DNA from: STC-54 sp964504665
GTDB taxonomy: Bacteria; Patescibacteriota; Microgenomatia; Daviesbacterales; UBA10151
Assembly: GCA_964504665.1 (NCBI GenBank)
Contig: CAZDEH010000022.1
Span: 1-15,914 of the forward strand
Direction: 5' to 3'
Length of the DNA: 15,914 nucleotides
The notes under the pieces are model-generated. The model made no database searches, was not told the DNA's origin, and saw only the letters and a program-made list of their open reading frames with translations. The position numbers and the translations under genes are program-made. Shown here in pieces: positions 1-7,705 of the stretch (positions are counted from its first letter, which is position 1; every line of letters starts with the position of its first letter).

Positions 1-33
1 AATGTGAATGAACGTATCTGGTAGAATCGGCTA

Positions 34-306
34 ATGTTAGCTGCGAATGAAATCGGAATAGTCGAAAAGTTTAAAAAGAAGGCGGTTACCGCCAGAGTTG
101 TGGCCCGTTATCTTTATGATGGTTTTTAACAGTCTAGCCAGCCGAAATCTTCCTAGGGATTTTTATCCAATACTGACTTTTATGTGGGAATATGCCCGGG
201 TGGCTGATGACATTATTGACAATTCAGAAATTTTGCCTTGCTTCCCCGAAATAAAAAAAACTTCATTACCCGTCTTGGAGACGCCATGCATCGGAGAAAA
301 ATTTGA
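34..306 (+). pseudogene. Broken gene remnant, middle part squalene/phytoene synthase-like
   Basis: No intact gene covers this stretch, but protein-like sequence runs through it in two alternating frames. Positions 34-126 (frame 1) read MLAANEIGIVEKF... and stop at TAA 127-129. Positions about 116-229 (frame 2) read ...NSLASRNLPRDFYPIL... followed by YARVADDIIDN. Positions 223-306 (frame 1 again) read ...LLPRNKKNFITRLGDAMHRR... and end at TGA 304-306. The middle piece, with LPRDFYP, an aromatic/Arg segment and the acidic DDIID motif, resembles the first Asp-rich region of the squalene/phytoene synthase (HpnC/HpnD/CrtB) family, which is normally about 280 residues. Only some 35 residues match, so the gene would be frameshifted and heavily deleted. 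An uninterrupted frame starting with TTG at 98 can be read to 370, but its last third is an antisense reading of tRNA-His and is not real protein. Assembly error is an alternative explanation. Confidence 0.35.
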
Positions 307-316
307 GCGGGATAGG

Positions 317-390
317 GGTGGTGTACGGGAGTCGAACCCGCTAAAACTACCTCCACAGGGTAGCGCCTAAACCGTTCGGCACACACCACC
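317..390 (-). tRNA. tRNA-His (anticodon GTG)
   Basis: Read on the minus strand, the sequence folds as a full cloverleaf. The acceptor GTGGTGT pairs with ACACCAC. The anticodon stem is CTACC/GGTAG with loop CTGTGGA (anticodon GTG), and the T arm is GCGGG-TTCGACT-CCCGT. The extra 5' G (position -1, base 390) opposite discriminator C73 (base 317) is the tRNA-His identity element and confirms the call. CCA is not encoded, since the bases after C73 are CCT. A TGA-TAAAAT extended -10 lies at 402-410 on the same strand, so the transcript should start a few bases before the mature 5' end. Confidence 0.95.
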
Positions 391-401
391 ATACTACCTA
401 T

Positions 402-410
402 ATTTTATCA
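402..410 (-). promoter_or_regulatory. Extended -10 promoter of tRNA-His
   Basis: On the minus strand TGA-TAAAAT (hexamer 407 to 402) is an extended -10 whose start site would fall about 5 nt before the tRNA 5' end at 390. No convincing -35 box is visible. Confidence 0.45.
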
Positions 411-497
411 GTTTATTCCTAAATTCTCTACCTAAAAACATAGAGCAGCTTTCAGATTTTAAGAGTTTATTGTATTATTAATTTGCAACCTGCCTAA

Positions 498-1976
498 ATG
501 AAACTTTCTTTAAAGATAATTTTTATTGTTTTAACCACTATAATTTTCTTTTTTTTAGCTGTAAATTTTTTGATTTTGCCATTAACTGAAAACTACCTTG
601 AGGTAATAAGATATACTATGGTTTTTGTTTTAGCCATCATCCCTTCTGTTCTTATCATTTTAATAGCTTTGCAAAAATTAATTATAACTCCACTCAATCA
701 TATTAATTCAGTTGCCAAAACTATTGTCTCCGGCAACCTAAGCCAAAGAATGGAGATAAAATCCAAGGATGAAATAGGAGAATTAGCCCAAAACTTTAAT
801 ACTGTTATCAATAATTTAACACAAGCATTACAAAGTATGGCTAACTCACTAAGAGATGAAAAAATGAAAGAAAAAGAATTGGCTGAAAATTATCTGCAAC
901 TAGATAAGGCTAAGGCTAAAGATGACGCTTTATTAACTAGTATAGGGGATGCAGTTATTGCTATTGATGATAAGCAAAAAATAATACTACTAAATGATGC
1001 TGCAGGAGAAATGATCGGAGTAGATCCTGCTTTATTTATCGGTCAGTCTTATATATCGATATTAACATTGCTAAATGAAAAAGACTATAGCCTGATTCCA
1101 GATTTTGTTGGATTTGCTTTACAGGGTGAAAAGTTAATCAAAGGAAGTAGGGTTGTGCTTAAATCTAAAAGCGGAAAGATGATCCCTATACTATATACTA
1201 TCTCATCTATATTAGACAATAATAAAAAAGTTACCGGAGTTGTTGTTGTATTAAAAGATATTACTAAAGAAAGAGAACTGGAAAAGATTAAAGACGAATT
1301 TATTTCAGTGGCCTCGCATGAACTGCGTACACCGATGACAGCCATTAAAGGGTTAATTTCGATGATTTTTGAAGGGGATTACGGTAATCTAAATGAGCAA
1401 CTAAAAGATCCCTTATCAGATATCGGTAAGTCTACAGAGAGATTAATTATTTTAGTTAATGATATGCTGGATGTTTCACGAATTGAGACAGGTAGGATTA
1501 AATTCAATATAACTGATGTATCAATCCCCGACGTAACCAAAGAAGTGATTAAGATGCTTGAACCACTATCAATCCAAAAGAATATTAAATTGGAAATAGT
1601 GGAATCGCCTATAGGTGAAGTTAACGCGGATGTTGATAAAGTCAAACAAATATTGATTAATCTTCTTAATAACTCCTTAAAGTTTACTGATCAAGGCAAA
1701 ATAACCATCTCCTTTCGCTCCGAAGGGAGATTTGCTTGTATTTCAGTATCAGATACTGGAATTGGAATCAGTGAGGACAATAAGGAGAAATTATTCGGCA
1801 AATTTTCCCAGATTAGCTCGTCTCAAATGGGTAGGCCCCTTGGCTCCGGCTTAGGTTTATATCTCTCCCGTGAATTTGCTAAAGGAATGGGTGGAAACAT
1901 GTGGTTAGAACGTTCGGAACCAGATCACGGTGCTACCTTTACCTTTTCATTGCCATTTGTAACCACTATGATATAA
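498..1976 (+). CDS. Membrane sensor histidine kinase (HAMP-PAS-HisKA-HATPase)
   Basis: This 492-aa sensor kinase should autophosphorylate on His and pass the phosphate to a receiver protein. Two membrane helices (about residues 5-28 and 40-62) are separated by only ~12 residues, so there is almost no external sensor domain and sensing is probably intramembrane or cytoplasmic. Next come a HAMP linker (~62-115), a short coiled coil, a PAS domain (~143-255, ending in the typical VLKDITKERELE) and HisKA with SHELRTP, phospho-acceptor His274. The ATPase domain has an N-box around N388-N392, G1 DTGIGI at 419-424, F-box LFGKFSQ at 432-438 and G2 GSGLGL at 449-454. All catalytic motifs are intact. 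The two receiver genes follow directly, and a promoter for them lies inside the 3' end of this gene. The ATG at 498 has no clear Shine-Dalgarno; it is chosen because the first helix starts immediately after it. The ligand cannot be deduced. Confidence 0.93.
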   Translation: MKLSLKIIFIVLTTIIFFFLAVNFLILPLTENYLEVIRYTMVFVLAIIPSVLIILIALQKLIITPLNHINSVAKTIVSGNLSQRMEIKSKDEIGELAQNFNTVINNLTQALQSMANSLRDEKMKEKELAENYLQLDKAKAKDDALLTSIGDAVIAIDDKQKIILLNDAAGEMIGVDPALFIGQSYISILTLLNEKDYSLIPDFVGFALQGEKLIKGSRVVLKSKSGKMIPILYTISSILDNNKKVTGVVVVLKDITKERELEKIKDEFISVASHELRTPMTAIKGLISMIFEGDYGNLNEQLKDPLSDIGKSTERLIILVNDMLDVSRIETGRIKFNITDVSIPDVTKEVIKMLEPLSIQKNIKLEIVESPIGEVNADVDKVKQILINLLNNSLKFTDQGKITISFRSEGRFACISVSDTGIGISEDNKEKLFGKFSQISSSQMGRPLGSGLGLYLSREFAKGMGGNMWLERSEPDHGATFTFSLPFVTTMI

Positions 1977-1977
1977 T
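1950..1977 (+). promoter_or_regulatory. Internal promoter for the receiver genes
   Basis: TTGCCA (1950-1955), a 16-nt spacer and an extended -10 TGA-TATAAT (1969-1977) lie at the very end of the kinase gene. A start around 1984 would leave only a few leader bases before the ATG at 1988, which has no Shine-Dalgarno. Confidence 0.6.
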
Positions 1978-1987
1978 AAAATTAATC

Positions 1988-2368
1988 ATGAAAAAGATAT
2001 TAATTATTGAGGATGATCCAATTTTGATGAAAATGTATTCAACCAAATTTCAAACTGGTGGTTATCAGCTTTTTGCTGCATACAATGGTGAACAGGGTTT
2101 TGACGAGACAATAAAAAATCATCCCGACTTTATTATTTTAGATTTAAGGCTTCCTAAAATCAGTGGGTGGGATTTACTAAAGCGTTTAAAAAACATTCCT
2201 GAAACAAAAGACATTCCTGTTGCAGCGTTAACAGTTATGCAGGATGATCTTGCTTTAAAAGAAGATCCTGATTTAATGTCAAATGTTGTAGCCTATTGGA
2301 GAAAAGATCAAACTACACCTTCTGAGGTCTTTCAGAATGTTGAAAAGTACCTAAACACCCATGCCTAA
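1988..2368 (+). CDS. Single-domain response regulator (CheY-like), first of two
   Basis: This 126-aa protein is a receiver domain only, with no DNA-binding or enzymatic output. It shows the acidic pocket E8-D9-D10, phospho-acceptor Asp52 (ILDLRLP), Thr82 and the conserved Lys106 (YWRKD). The start is set at ATG 1988 because MKKILIIEDD is the canonical first beta strand. The open frame extends upstream to 1901, but that part overlaps the kinase and does not resemble a receiver. The region after Thr82 (MQDDLALKEDPDLMSNVVAYW) is longer and less typical than in its neighbour, so partner specificity may differ. The gene overlaps the next receiver by 8 bp, which suggests translational coupling. It is the likely phosphorylation target of the kinase just upstream; a pilus-related output is inferred from position only. 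Confidence 0.93.
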   Translation: MKKILIIEDDPILMKMYSTKFQTGGYQLFAAYNGEQGFDETIKNHPDFIILDLRLPKISGWDLLKRLKNIPETKDIPVAALTVMQDDLALKEDPDLMSNVVAYWRKDQTTPSEVFQNVEKYLNTHA

Positions 2369-2726
2369 AATACTAATTATAGAGGACGATCCCTTTTTGT
2401 TAAAGATGTATATGAAAAAACTTCAAGTGGAGGGTTTTGAGGTTGAAATCGCCCGAGATGGTGAAGAAGGCTTGGCAAAACTTAAATCATTCATGCCTGA
2501 TTTAGCACTTATGGATGTGATGCTACCCAAATTAAATGGTTTGGAAGCAATTGACAGGGCGAAAGCTGATCCTCAAACAAAAGACATTCCAATTTTAGTA
2601 TTTAGTAATTTATCATCACCCACAGATACAGATATTGCAGTTAAAAAAGGGGCGGTTGGTTTCTTAGTTAAATCAGATTTTACGCCATCACAAGTAGTCA
2701 GCAAAATTAAAGAATATATTAAATAG
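2361..2726 (+). CDS. Single-domain response regulator (CheY-like), second of two
   Basis: This 121-aa receiver-only protein has acidic residues E8-D9-D10, phospho-acceptor Asp52 (LMDVMLP), Ser82 and Lys104 (FLVKSDF). It has no output domain, so it probably works by docking to a partner, as CheY, PilG or PilH do. Its start ATG lies inside the last codons of the preceding receiver gene (8-bp overlap). Both proteins share the KILIIEDDP start and the TKDIP segment before the Thr/Ser switch, consistent with an old tandem duplication followed by divergence. The pilB gene begins 32 bp downstream, after its own extended -10, which suggests a role in controlling the pilus machine. That role is inference from context. 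Confidence 0.93.
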   Translation: MPKILIIEDDPFLLKMYMKKLQVEGFEVEIARDGEEGLAKLKSFMPDLALMDVMLPKLNGLEAIDRAKADPQTKDIPILVFSNLSSPTDTDIAVKKGAVGFLVKSDFTPSQVVSKIKEYIK

Positions 2727-2743
2727 TCCTACACCTTTAGTTA

Positions 2744-2752
2744 TGCTACACT
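2744..2752 (+). promoter_or_regulatory. Extended -10 promoter directly before pilB
   Basis: TGC-TACACT (2744-2752) ends 6 nt before the pilB ATG at 2759. The predicted start site coincides with the A of the start codon, so the message would be leaderless. No good -35 box is seen, as is usual for extended -10 promoters. Confidence 0.5.
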
Positions 2753-2758
2753 AAAGTT

Positions 2759-4435
2759 ATGATTATAACTGATGAAGATTTATACAATCTCCTGCTCCAA
2801 AATGACATCCTTTCCACAAATGACCTAAAAAAAGCCCAACAACAATCAAATAGTGAAAAAATTTCCTTTTATGATTCATTGTTAAAAAACGACCTGATCT
2901 CTGATGAAAACCTGGGTAATTTAATTGCTGATTATTTAAAATTGCCGTTCGTGACTTTAAATAAGGTCTCTATCTCCCGAAAAGTATTGCAAATTATTCC
3001 GGAATTTGTAGCCCGCAGTCAACAAACAATAGTTTTCGGAGTAGATGGTGACGTTCTAAAAATAGCTACTTCAAAACCCCGGAATAAGGAATTTGAAAGC
3101 TTACTAGCCAAAAAAACTGACAAAAAAATTAAGGTCTATTTTGCTACTTATAAAGATATCGTCGAAGCTTTTGTCATGTACAAAAAAGATCTTCAAAAAA
3201 CTTTTGATGAATTATTGAAACAACAACTTAATGAAGCTGGTAAGTCAAATTCTGAAGCACCTATCTCTCAAATAGTTGATACTTTAATTGAATATGCTTA
3301 TGAAGATAAAGCCTCAGACATTCATATTGAACCAGAAGAAAATCAATCATTAGTCAGATTCCGGATAGATGGAGTTTTACATGAAATGTTAGCATTACCT
3401 CATAATCTTCATGAACAAATCATCACTAGAATTAAAGTATTGTCAAAACTTAGAACCGATGAACATTTAGGAGCTCAAGATGGTAAATTGCAAATTAAGT
3501 TAAACGAGGAAGAATTGGATGTGCGTGTTTCAATTGTACCTGTGGTAGATGGTGAAAAAGCAGCACTCAGATTACTAACCTCCACTAACCGCCAGTTTGG
3601 TTTGACTGACTTAGGCATGAGCTCAGAAGATATGAAGAAAATAGAACAAGGATTTACAAAGCCTTTTGGGATGGTGCTGTCAACCGGTCCAACAGGATCA
3701 GGTAAAACAACCACTATTTATGCTATTTTAAAAATTCTAAATACGAAAGAAAAGAATATTGCCACCATAGAGGATCCTGTTGAATATGATATTGATGGTA
3801 TTAACCAAATCCAGGTTAATCCCAAAACAAATTTAACTTTTGCAGAAGGGTTACGGTCAATACTTAGACAGGATCCAGATATTATTTATGTTGGAGAAAT
3901 TAGGGATAATGAAACGTCAGATATAGCCATTAATTCTGCAATGACCGGACATCTTGTTTTGTCTACCCTACATACCAACGATGCGGCTACGGCCTTACCC
4001 AGATTAATTGATATGAAGATTGAGCCCTTTTTAGTGGCTTCCACCATTAACATTATAATTGCCCAAAGGCTGGTGAGGAAAATTTGTGAAAAATGCAAAA
4101 TATCATCTATAACAACCTTTGAAGCAATGGTCAAGTTATTCCCAACTGACTTAGTTAGAAAACATTTCAGTAATACTAAAGAACTTAGGGTGTTTACAGG
4201 CAAAGGGTGTGACGTTTGTCATCTGACTGGTTATGTTGGCAGAGTCGGTATTTTTGAAGTTCTTGATCTAAGTGAAGAAATTAAGAAATTAATTGTCCAA
4301 AAAGCTGATTCTAACGTGATTACAAAAAAAGCTGTGGAAGAAGGGATGACTACGATGATGGATGATGGGATGAATAAAATACAACTGGGTATAACTACTA
4401 TTGAGGAAGTTATGAGAGCAACTACAGAGATTTAA
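2759..4435 (+). CDS. pilB: Type IV pilus assembly ATPase PilB/GspE
   Basis: This 558-aa hexameric ATPase powers pilin polymerisation from the cytoplasmic side. An N-terminal GspE/MshE-type domain (~1-150) precedes the ATPase core. The core has Walker A GPTGSGKTT (310-318), Asp box IEDPVEY (337-343), Walker B RQDPDIIYVGEIRD (370-383) and His box TGHLVLSTLHTND (396-408). A zinc-binding knuckle is formed by C443-x2-C446 and C484-x2-C487. The four-Cys element and the N-terminal domain mark it as an assembly ATPase (PilB/GspE) rather than the retraction ATPase PilT, which lacks both. Length is normal for the family. Just 6 bp separate it from the platform gene pilC, so the two are surely co-transcribed. 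No Shine-Dalgarno precedes the ATG; translation is probably from a leaderless message. Confidence 0.97.
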   Translation: MIITDEDLYNLLLQNDILSTNDLKKAQQQSNSEKISFYDSLLKNDLISDENLGNLIADYLKLPFVTLNKVSISRKVLQIIPEFVARSQQTIVFGVDGDVLKIATSKPRNKEFESLLAKKTDKKIKVYFATYKDIVEAFVMYKKDLQKTFDELLKQQLNEAGKSNSEAPISQIVDTLIEYAYEDKASDIHIEPEENQSLVRFRIDGVLHEMLALPHNLHEQIITRIKVLSKLRTDEHLGAQDGKLQIKLNEEELDVRVSIVPVVDGEKAALRLLTSTNRQFGLTDLGMSSEDMKKIEQGFTKPFGMVLSTGPTGSGKTTTIYAILKILNTKEKNIATIEDPVEYDIDGINQIQVNPKTNLTFAEGLRSILRQDPDIIYVGEIRDNETSDIAINSAMTGHLVLSTLHTNDAATALPRLIDMKIEPFLVASTINIIIAQRLVRKICEKCKISSITTFEAMVKLFPTDLVRKHFSNTKELRVFTGKGCDVCHLTGYVGRVGIFEVLDLSEEIKKLIVQKADSNVITKKAVEEGMTTMMDDGMNKIQLGITTIEEVMRATTEI

Positions 4436-4441
4436 TAAAAA

Positions 4442-5518
4442 ATGAAACTGCCTGAAATCACACAAATATTATTTCCTGTTAGCAAACTAGATATTCTTTT
4501 TTTTACCAAACATTTATCAGTGATGCTTAAAAGCGGCATTCCTCTCCCTGAATCAATTACTACTTTAAAAGAACAAACTAAAAATATTACTTTTAAAGGG
4601 GTCTTAACTAAAGTTCAAGCTAATATTGAAAACGGACAAACGCTGGAGTCATCGCTTGCCAAACACAGCAATGTATTTTCTTCTTTATATATAAGCTTAG
4701 TGGGTATTGGGGAAAAATCCGGGAAATTAGAAGAGAATTTAGAGTATTTAGCTGAGCAGTTAAGAAAAGGTTATGACTTCAATCAAAAGATTCAGGGAGC
4801 TACTCTTTATCCGAAGTTAATTTTAGCAGCTACCTTCATTATGGGTATGTTTATTTCCCTTTTTGTTTTACCTCAACTGGTTGACCTGTTTAAATCTTTA
4901 GATGTAAAGCTACCAATAACCACAAAAATTCTTCTGTTCTTAGCTAATACGATGAAAAATTATGGTGTTATCATTGCAGGCGCTGTTGTCGGAGCCGGAA
5001 TATTGATTTCTTTACTACTAAAAACCTCTTTTATAAAACCCAAATGGCATAAGTTAATTTTATTATTACCATTAATAGGAAACCTTAACCAGAATCTGGA
5101 AATGGTCTCATTTTGCCGGAATATGGGAGTGATGCTCAAAAGTGGATTAACTATTACTGATTCGCTAAAAGCACAATTTAATGCAACTGATAATCTTGTA
5201 TATAAGGGGTATATGGAGAACCTACTAAAATCAGTGGAAAAAGGGAAAAAATTATCAAGTGAGATGTCAAATAAGAAATATCAATTTATTCCAGCTATCG
5301 TAACAAAAATGATTGAAGTAGGAGAAGGTACCGGTAAACTTGAAGATATATTTATCTATATGGGAGATTTTTTTGAGGAAGATGTAGATGATACCACCAG
5401 GAATTTATCTAGCATCTTGGAGCCAGTTTTACTTCTTTTGATTGGAATAGTTGTAGCTTTTGTATCCCTTGCCATTATTTCACCGATTTATGAGTTAACA
5501 GGCGGTATTAGAAGATAA
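4442..5518 (+). CDS. pilC: Type IV pilus inner-membrane platform protein PilC/GspF
   Basis: This 358-aa polytopic membrane protein is the platform on which PilB acts during pilin polymerisation. It has the two-fold architecture of the family, with one T2SSF domain at ~18-141 and a second at ~222-345. Each carries the typical FxRxLxxMLKSGxxxxxSL-type helix (residues 21-41 and 224-242) and a G-E-x-[ST]-G turn (GEKSG 90-94, GEGTG 294-298). Membrane helices are visible at ~122-148, ~174-193 and ~325-349. It is slightly shorter than the ~400 aa of proteobacterial PilC because the N-terminal tail is short. The stop codon abuts the ATG of the next prepilin gene with no gap, indicating an operon from pilB through at least the fourth prepilin. 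Confidence 0.96.
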   Translation: MKLPEITQILFPVSKLDILFFTKHLSVMLKSGIPLPESITTLKEQTKNITFKGVLTKVQANIENGQTLESSLAKHSNVFSSLYISLVGIGEKSGKLEENLEYLAEQLRKGYDFNQKIQGATLYPKLILAATFIMGMFISLFVLPQLVDLFKSLDVKLPITTKILLFLANTMKNYGVIIAGAVVGAGILISLLLKTSFIKPKWHKLILLLPLIGNLNQNLEMVSFCRNMGVMLKSGLTITDSLKAQFNATDNLVYKGYMENLLKSVEKGKKLSSEMSNKKYQFIPAIVTKMIEVGEGTGKLEDIFIYMGDFFEEDVDDTTRNLSSILEPVLLLLIGIVVAFVSLAIISPIYELTGGIRR

Positions 5519-5953
5519 ATGCATTGTAAAGGTTTTACCTTAATTGAACTCATTGTGGTGGTAGCTATTATATCCATTATGGCTTTACTTTCCTCTCCCT
5601 TTTATTCCAAATTTTTGTTGCAAAATGTAGTTGATAATACAGTAGATGAGCTAACCGGTAGCTTAAGAAAAGCCCAGGTTTATTCTATGATGGGAAAACA
5701 GGGAGATTCTTGGTCTGTAAATTTTAGCGTAAACACCATCACTTTATATAAGGGTACAACTTTTGCCGGACGGGATTCTTCTTTTGATGAAAAGTTCAGT
5801 GTTAATCAAAATGTTAATGTTGGCGGAGTGACTGATATTTTCTATTCCAGGGTTACGGGCTTACCGACCCCAACAACATCCACCATTACCATAAGCTCGG
5901 GAAGTAACAATAAAACCATTGGTGTCAATTCACAAGGAGTAGTCAACAGATGA
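5519..5953 (+). CDS. Minor prepilin, GspH/FimT-like
   Basis: This 144-aa prepilin has a short leader MHCKG and a predicted prepilin peptidase cut after Gly5. The mature N-terminus is FTLIELIVVVAIISIMALLS, with Glu at +5 and a ~20-residue hydrophobic helix. The globular part is small and rich in Ser, Thr and Asn. The SLRKAQ segment after the helix (~residues 47-52) is typical of GspH/FimT minor pseudopilins, which help form the initiating tip complex. It starts directly after the pilC stop codon and overlaps the next gene by 4 bp (ATGA), and it is first in a run that parallels GspH-I-J-K. Assignment to the minor-pilin class is by motif and position; the precise orthology is uncertain. Confidence 0.87.
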   Translation: MHCKGFTLIELIVVVAIISIMALLSSPFYSKFLLQNVVDNTVDELTGSLRKAQVYSMMGKQGDSWSVNFSVNTITLYKGTTFAGRDSSFDEKFSVNQNVNVGGVTDIFYSRVTGLPTPTTSTITISSGSNNKTIGVNSQGVVNR

Positions 5954-7704
5954 AGAATGGTTATTCTGTTTTGGAAGTAATTATTGCAGTAGCGGTTTTT
6001 ATGATTTTTTCAACCGGGGCAATCATTGTGATTATTAATGGTTATAACGCTAATCGGTTGGGAACTGAAAATACAGTAGCATCCCAATTTGCTGCAGAGG
6101 GTATAGAGGCAGTTAAATCAATAAAAAACAGAGCTTATGCTAATTTAACTAATTTCAATGCCGTGGGAGTACAAAGGAATAATCCGGGAAATTATTGGGA
6201 ATTTAAAGCAGAAAGCACAAATAATTCCTTAGAAAAATATACCAGGACTATTAAGGTGGAAGGTGTAAACCGGGATGGTAGTGGAAATATAGTGGCTAGC
6301 GGTGGAACTTTAGATGCTGATACCAAAAAAATTACCTCAACGGTTACCTGGAATTTTAATTCTGCCAGACCAGAAACCACCACCTTAATTACCTATTTGT
6401 CTGACTGGAGAAAACCAATTGCGTTGCTGCGGGGTGGAATTTTAGTTTATGGTGACGGAGGCACATCCTCTGATGCCATTAAGTACAAGATATTAGATAC
6501 ATCAGGTAACTGGAGTACTGCCCAATCAGCAGCTGATATTGATGCTACTACCAACAGAGTCTTAAGGGTAGCCAGAGTTTATGCATCAAGCACCAGAAAT
6601 GAAAAAATTCTCATATCAAAGCACTATAATGGTTCAACCCAGTACATTTATGCTCAAGTATTCAACGGCACAAGTTGGACAACTCCTCAACTTTTGAGCA
6701 ACTGGAATGCCACTACCTTCGTTAATGCCAGAAATTTTGAAGGGACTTATCTAAGTAATGGAAATTTTATGGTTGTTTATTCAGACAATACGACGACTCC
6801 TAAAATGAGAATTTGGAATAGTAGCAGTTGGTCTACTCAGTCTAATACTGTCAACGTGGGTGGTATTCCAGTCTATCTTGTAGCGAAGGCAAGAGCAAAT
6901 TCCAATGAAGTGATGCTAGCTACTTTTGACCAATCAAACGATACTAATACTGCTTACTATAATGGTTCTATTTGGTCTGTAGCTACCGAGCATTCTGCTG
7001 TTTCACCAACTAACACTAAGGAGCATATTGATTTTGCCTGGAGTGCTCAAAATACTTTAAAAGGCGCTTTAGTTTATCCTGCTTCGGGAACAGATAATAC
7101 CCAAAATTTGAAAATCTGGACAGCTAATGGTACAGGTGGAGGCAGCTGGAGCGTTACATCAGATGCCCCAAATGCCGGTGGAAGACTTGGCGCTGTTGAT
7201 ATAGATGCCAGATTTGGGGCTGAAGAGTTTATGTCTTGTCAAAAGAATGCTAATAACAAAGTTATTTGTTTCCAGGCTACCACTGGACCAGGGTGGAATA
7301 CCCCTGCAAATAATACTTTAACCAACAATACTCAGACTGGAATCCAAAGAAGTTATAACTTTGCTTATGAAGCTTCAGGTAATGAAGGAATTGTTGTTTA
7401 TTCCGATAACACTTCCATTCCCAAATTAAGAAAATATGTCTCTTCTACTAACAACTTTGATTTAACCCCTGTTGATCTTGATACATTAGGCGGTACCTTA
7501 GCTACTACCAGAGCCAGACCAAGTCCGGATACTGATGATATTCTAGTTTTAATGGCCACCGGTAATACGCTCTACAGTATTGAATGGGATAGTGCAAATA
7601 ACCAAATGTATACTACCCCTACAGGAAGAGCTTTTACGACGCATGGCACTAATGGATCCTCATCAACTGATTTTTGGTATGACTTTGCTTGGGATAAAGA
7701 TTAA
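5950..7704 (+). CDS. Giant prepilin with probable beta-propeller domain (candidate pilus-tip adhesin)
   Basis: The 584-aa protein begins with a class III-type prepilin signal MKNG, cut before YSVLEV (Glu at +5), and a helix to about residue 30. A pilin-like part follows (~31-155; the segment QFAAEGIEAVKSIKN is typical of GspI/PilV-type prepilins in these bacteria). The rest (~160-584) consists of about eight degenerate units of 47-56 residues starting near 163, 219, 273, 320, 371, 426, 478 and 530. Units pair an [IV][LV]VY-like strand with a Y/W-x-x-x-S-W turn, for example VVYSDNTTTPKMRIW at 275-289 and VVYSDNTSIPKLRKY at 482-496. Unit number and length fit a beta-propeller. Two Cys (430, 440) could form a disulfide. 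Ordinary GspI/PilV proteins have 120-200 aa. A Shine-Dalgarno AAGGAG (5934-5939) precedes the ATG, which overlaps the upstream stop. A tip-adhesin role is inferred, by analogy with PilY1, whose propeller is carried on a separate non-pilin protein. Confidence 0.88.
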   Translation: MKNGYSVLEVIIAVAVFMIFSTGAIIVIINGYNANRLGTENTVASQFAAEGIEAVKSIKNRAYANLTNFNAVGVQRNNPGNYWEFKAESTNNSLEKYTRTIKVEGVNRDGSGNIVASGGTLDADTKKITSTVTWNFNSARPETTTLITYLSDWRKPIALLRGGILVYGDGGTSSDAIKYKILDTSGNWSTAQSAADIDATTNRVLRVARVYASSTRNEKILISKHYNGSTQYIYAQVFNGTSWTTPQLLSNWNATTFVNARNFEGTYLSNGNFMVVYSDNTTTPKMRIWNSSSWSTQSNTVNVGGIPVYLVAKARANSNEVMLATFDQSNDTNTAYYNGSIWSVATEHSAVSPTNTKEHIDFAWSAQNTLKGALVYPASGTDNTQNLKIWTANGTGGGSWSVTSDAPNAGGRLGAVDIDARFGAEEFMSCQKNANNKVICFQATTGPGWNTPANNTLTNNTQTGIQRSYNFAYEASGNEGIVVYSDNTSIPKLRKYVSSTNNFDLTPVDLDTLGGTLATTRARPSPDTDDILVLMATGNTLYSIEWDSANNQMYTTPTGRAFTTHGTNGSSSTDFWYDFAWDKD

Positions 7705-7705
7705 T

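Noticed and set aside
98..370. Continuous 90-codon open frame from TTG 98 across tRNA-His
   Set aside because: Its C-terminal third is an antisense reading of a well-formed tRNA-His and only its middle looks like protein, so it is recorded as a gene remnant ending before the tRNA.
391..497. CTCTA/TAGAG imperfect hairpin upstream of the kinase
   Set aside because: Only 5 bp with a 10-nt loop in AT-rich DNA; not distinguishable from chance. A TATTAT at 473-478 may be the kinase -10 but no -35 supports it.
1901..1987. 29-residue N-terminal extension of the first receiver
   Set aside because: It overlaps the kinase C-terminus in another frame, does not resemble a receiver, and a promoter and canonical start lie at 1950-1988.
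5950..7704. Possible assembly chimera joining a pilin to an unrelated propeller gene
   Set aside because: The frame is uninterrupted, composition is uniform, and the gene overlaps or abuts both neighbouring prepilins, so a genuine single gene is more likely.
7580..7705. 42-residue N-terminal extension of the GspJ-like prepilin
   Set aside because: It overlaps the propeller pilin gene and would bury the prepilin signal, which must be near the N-terminus to be processed.
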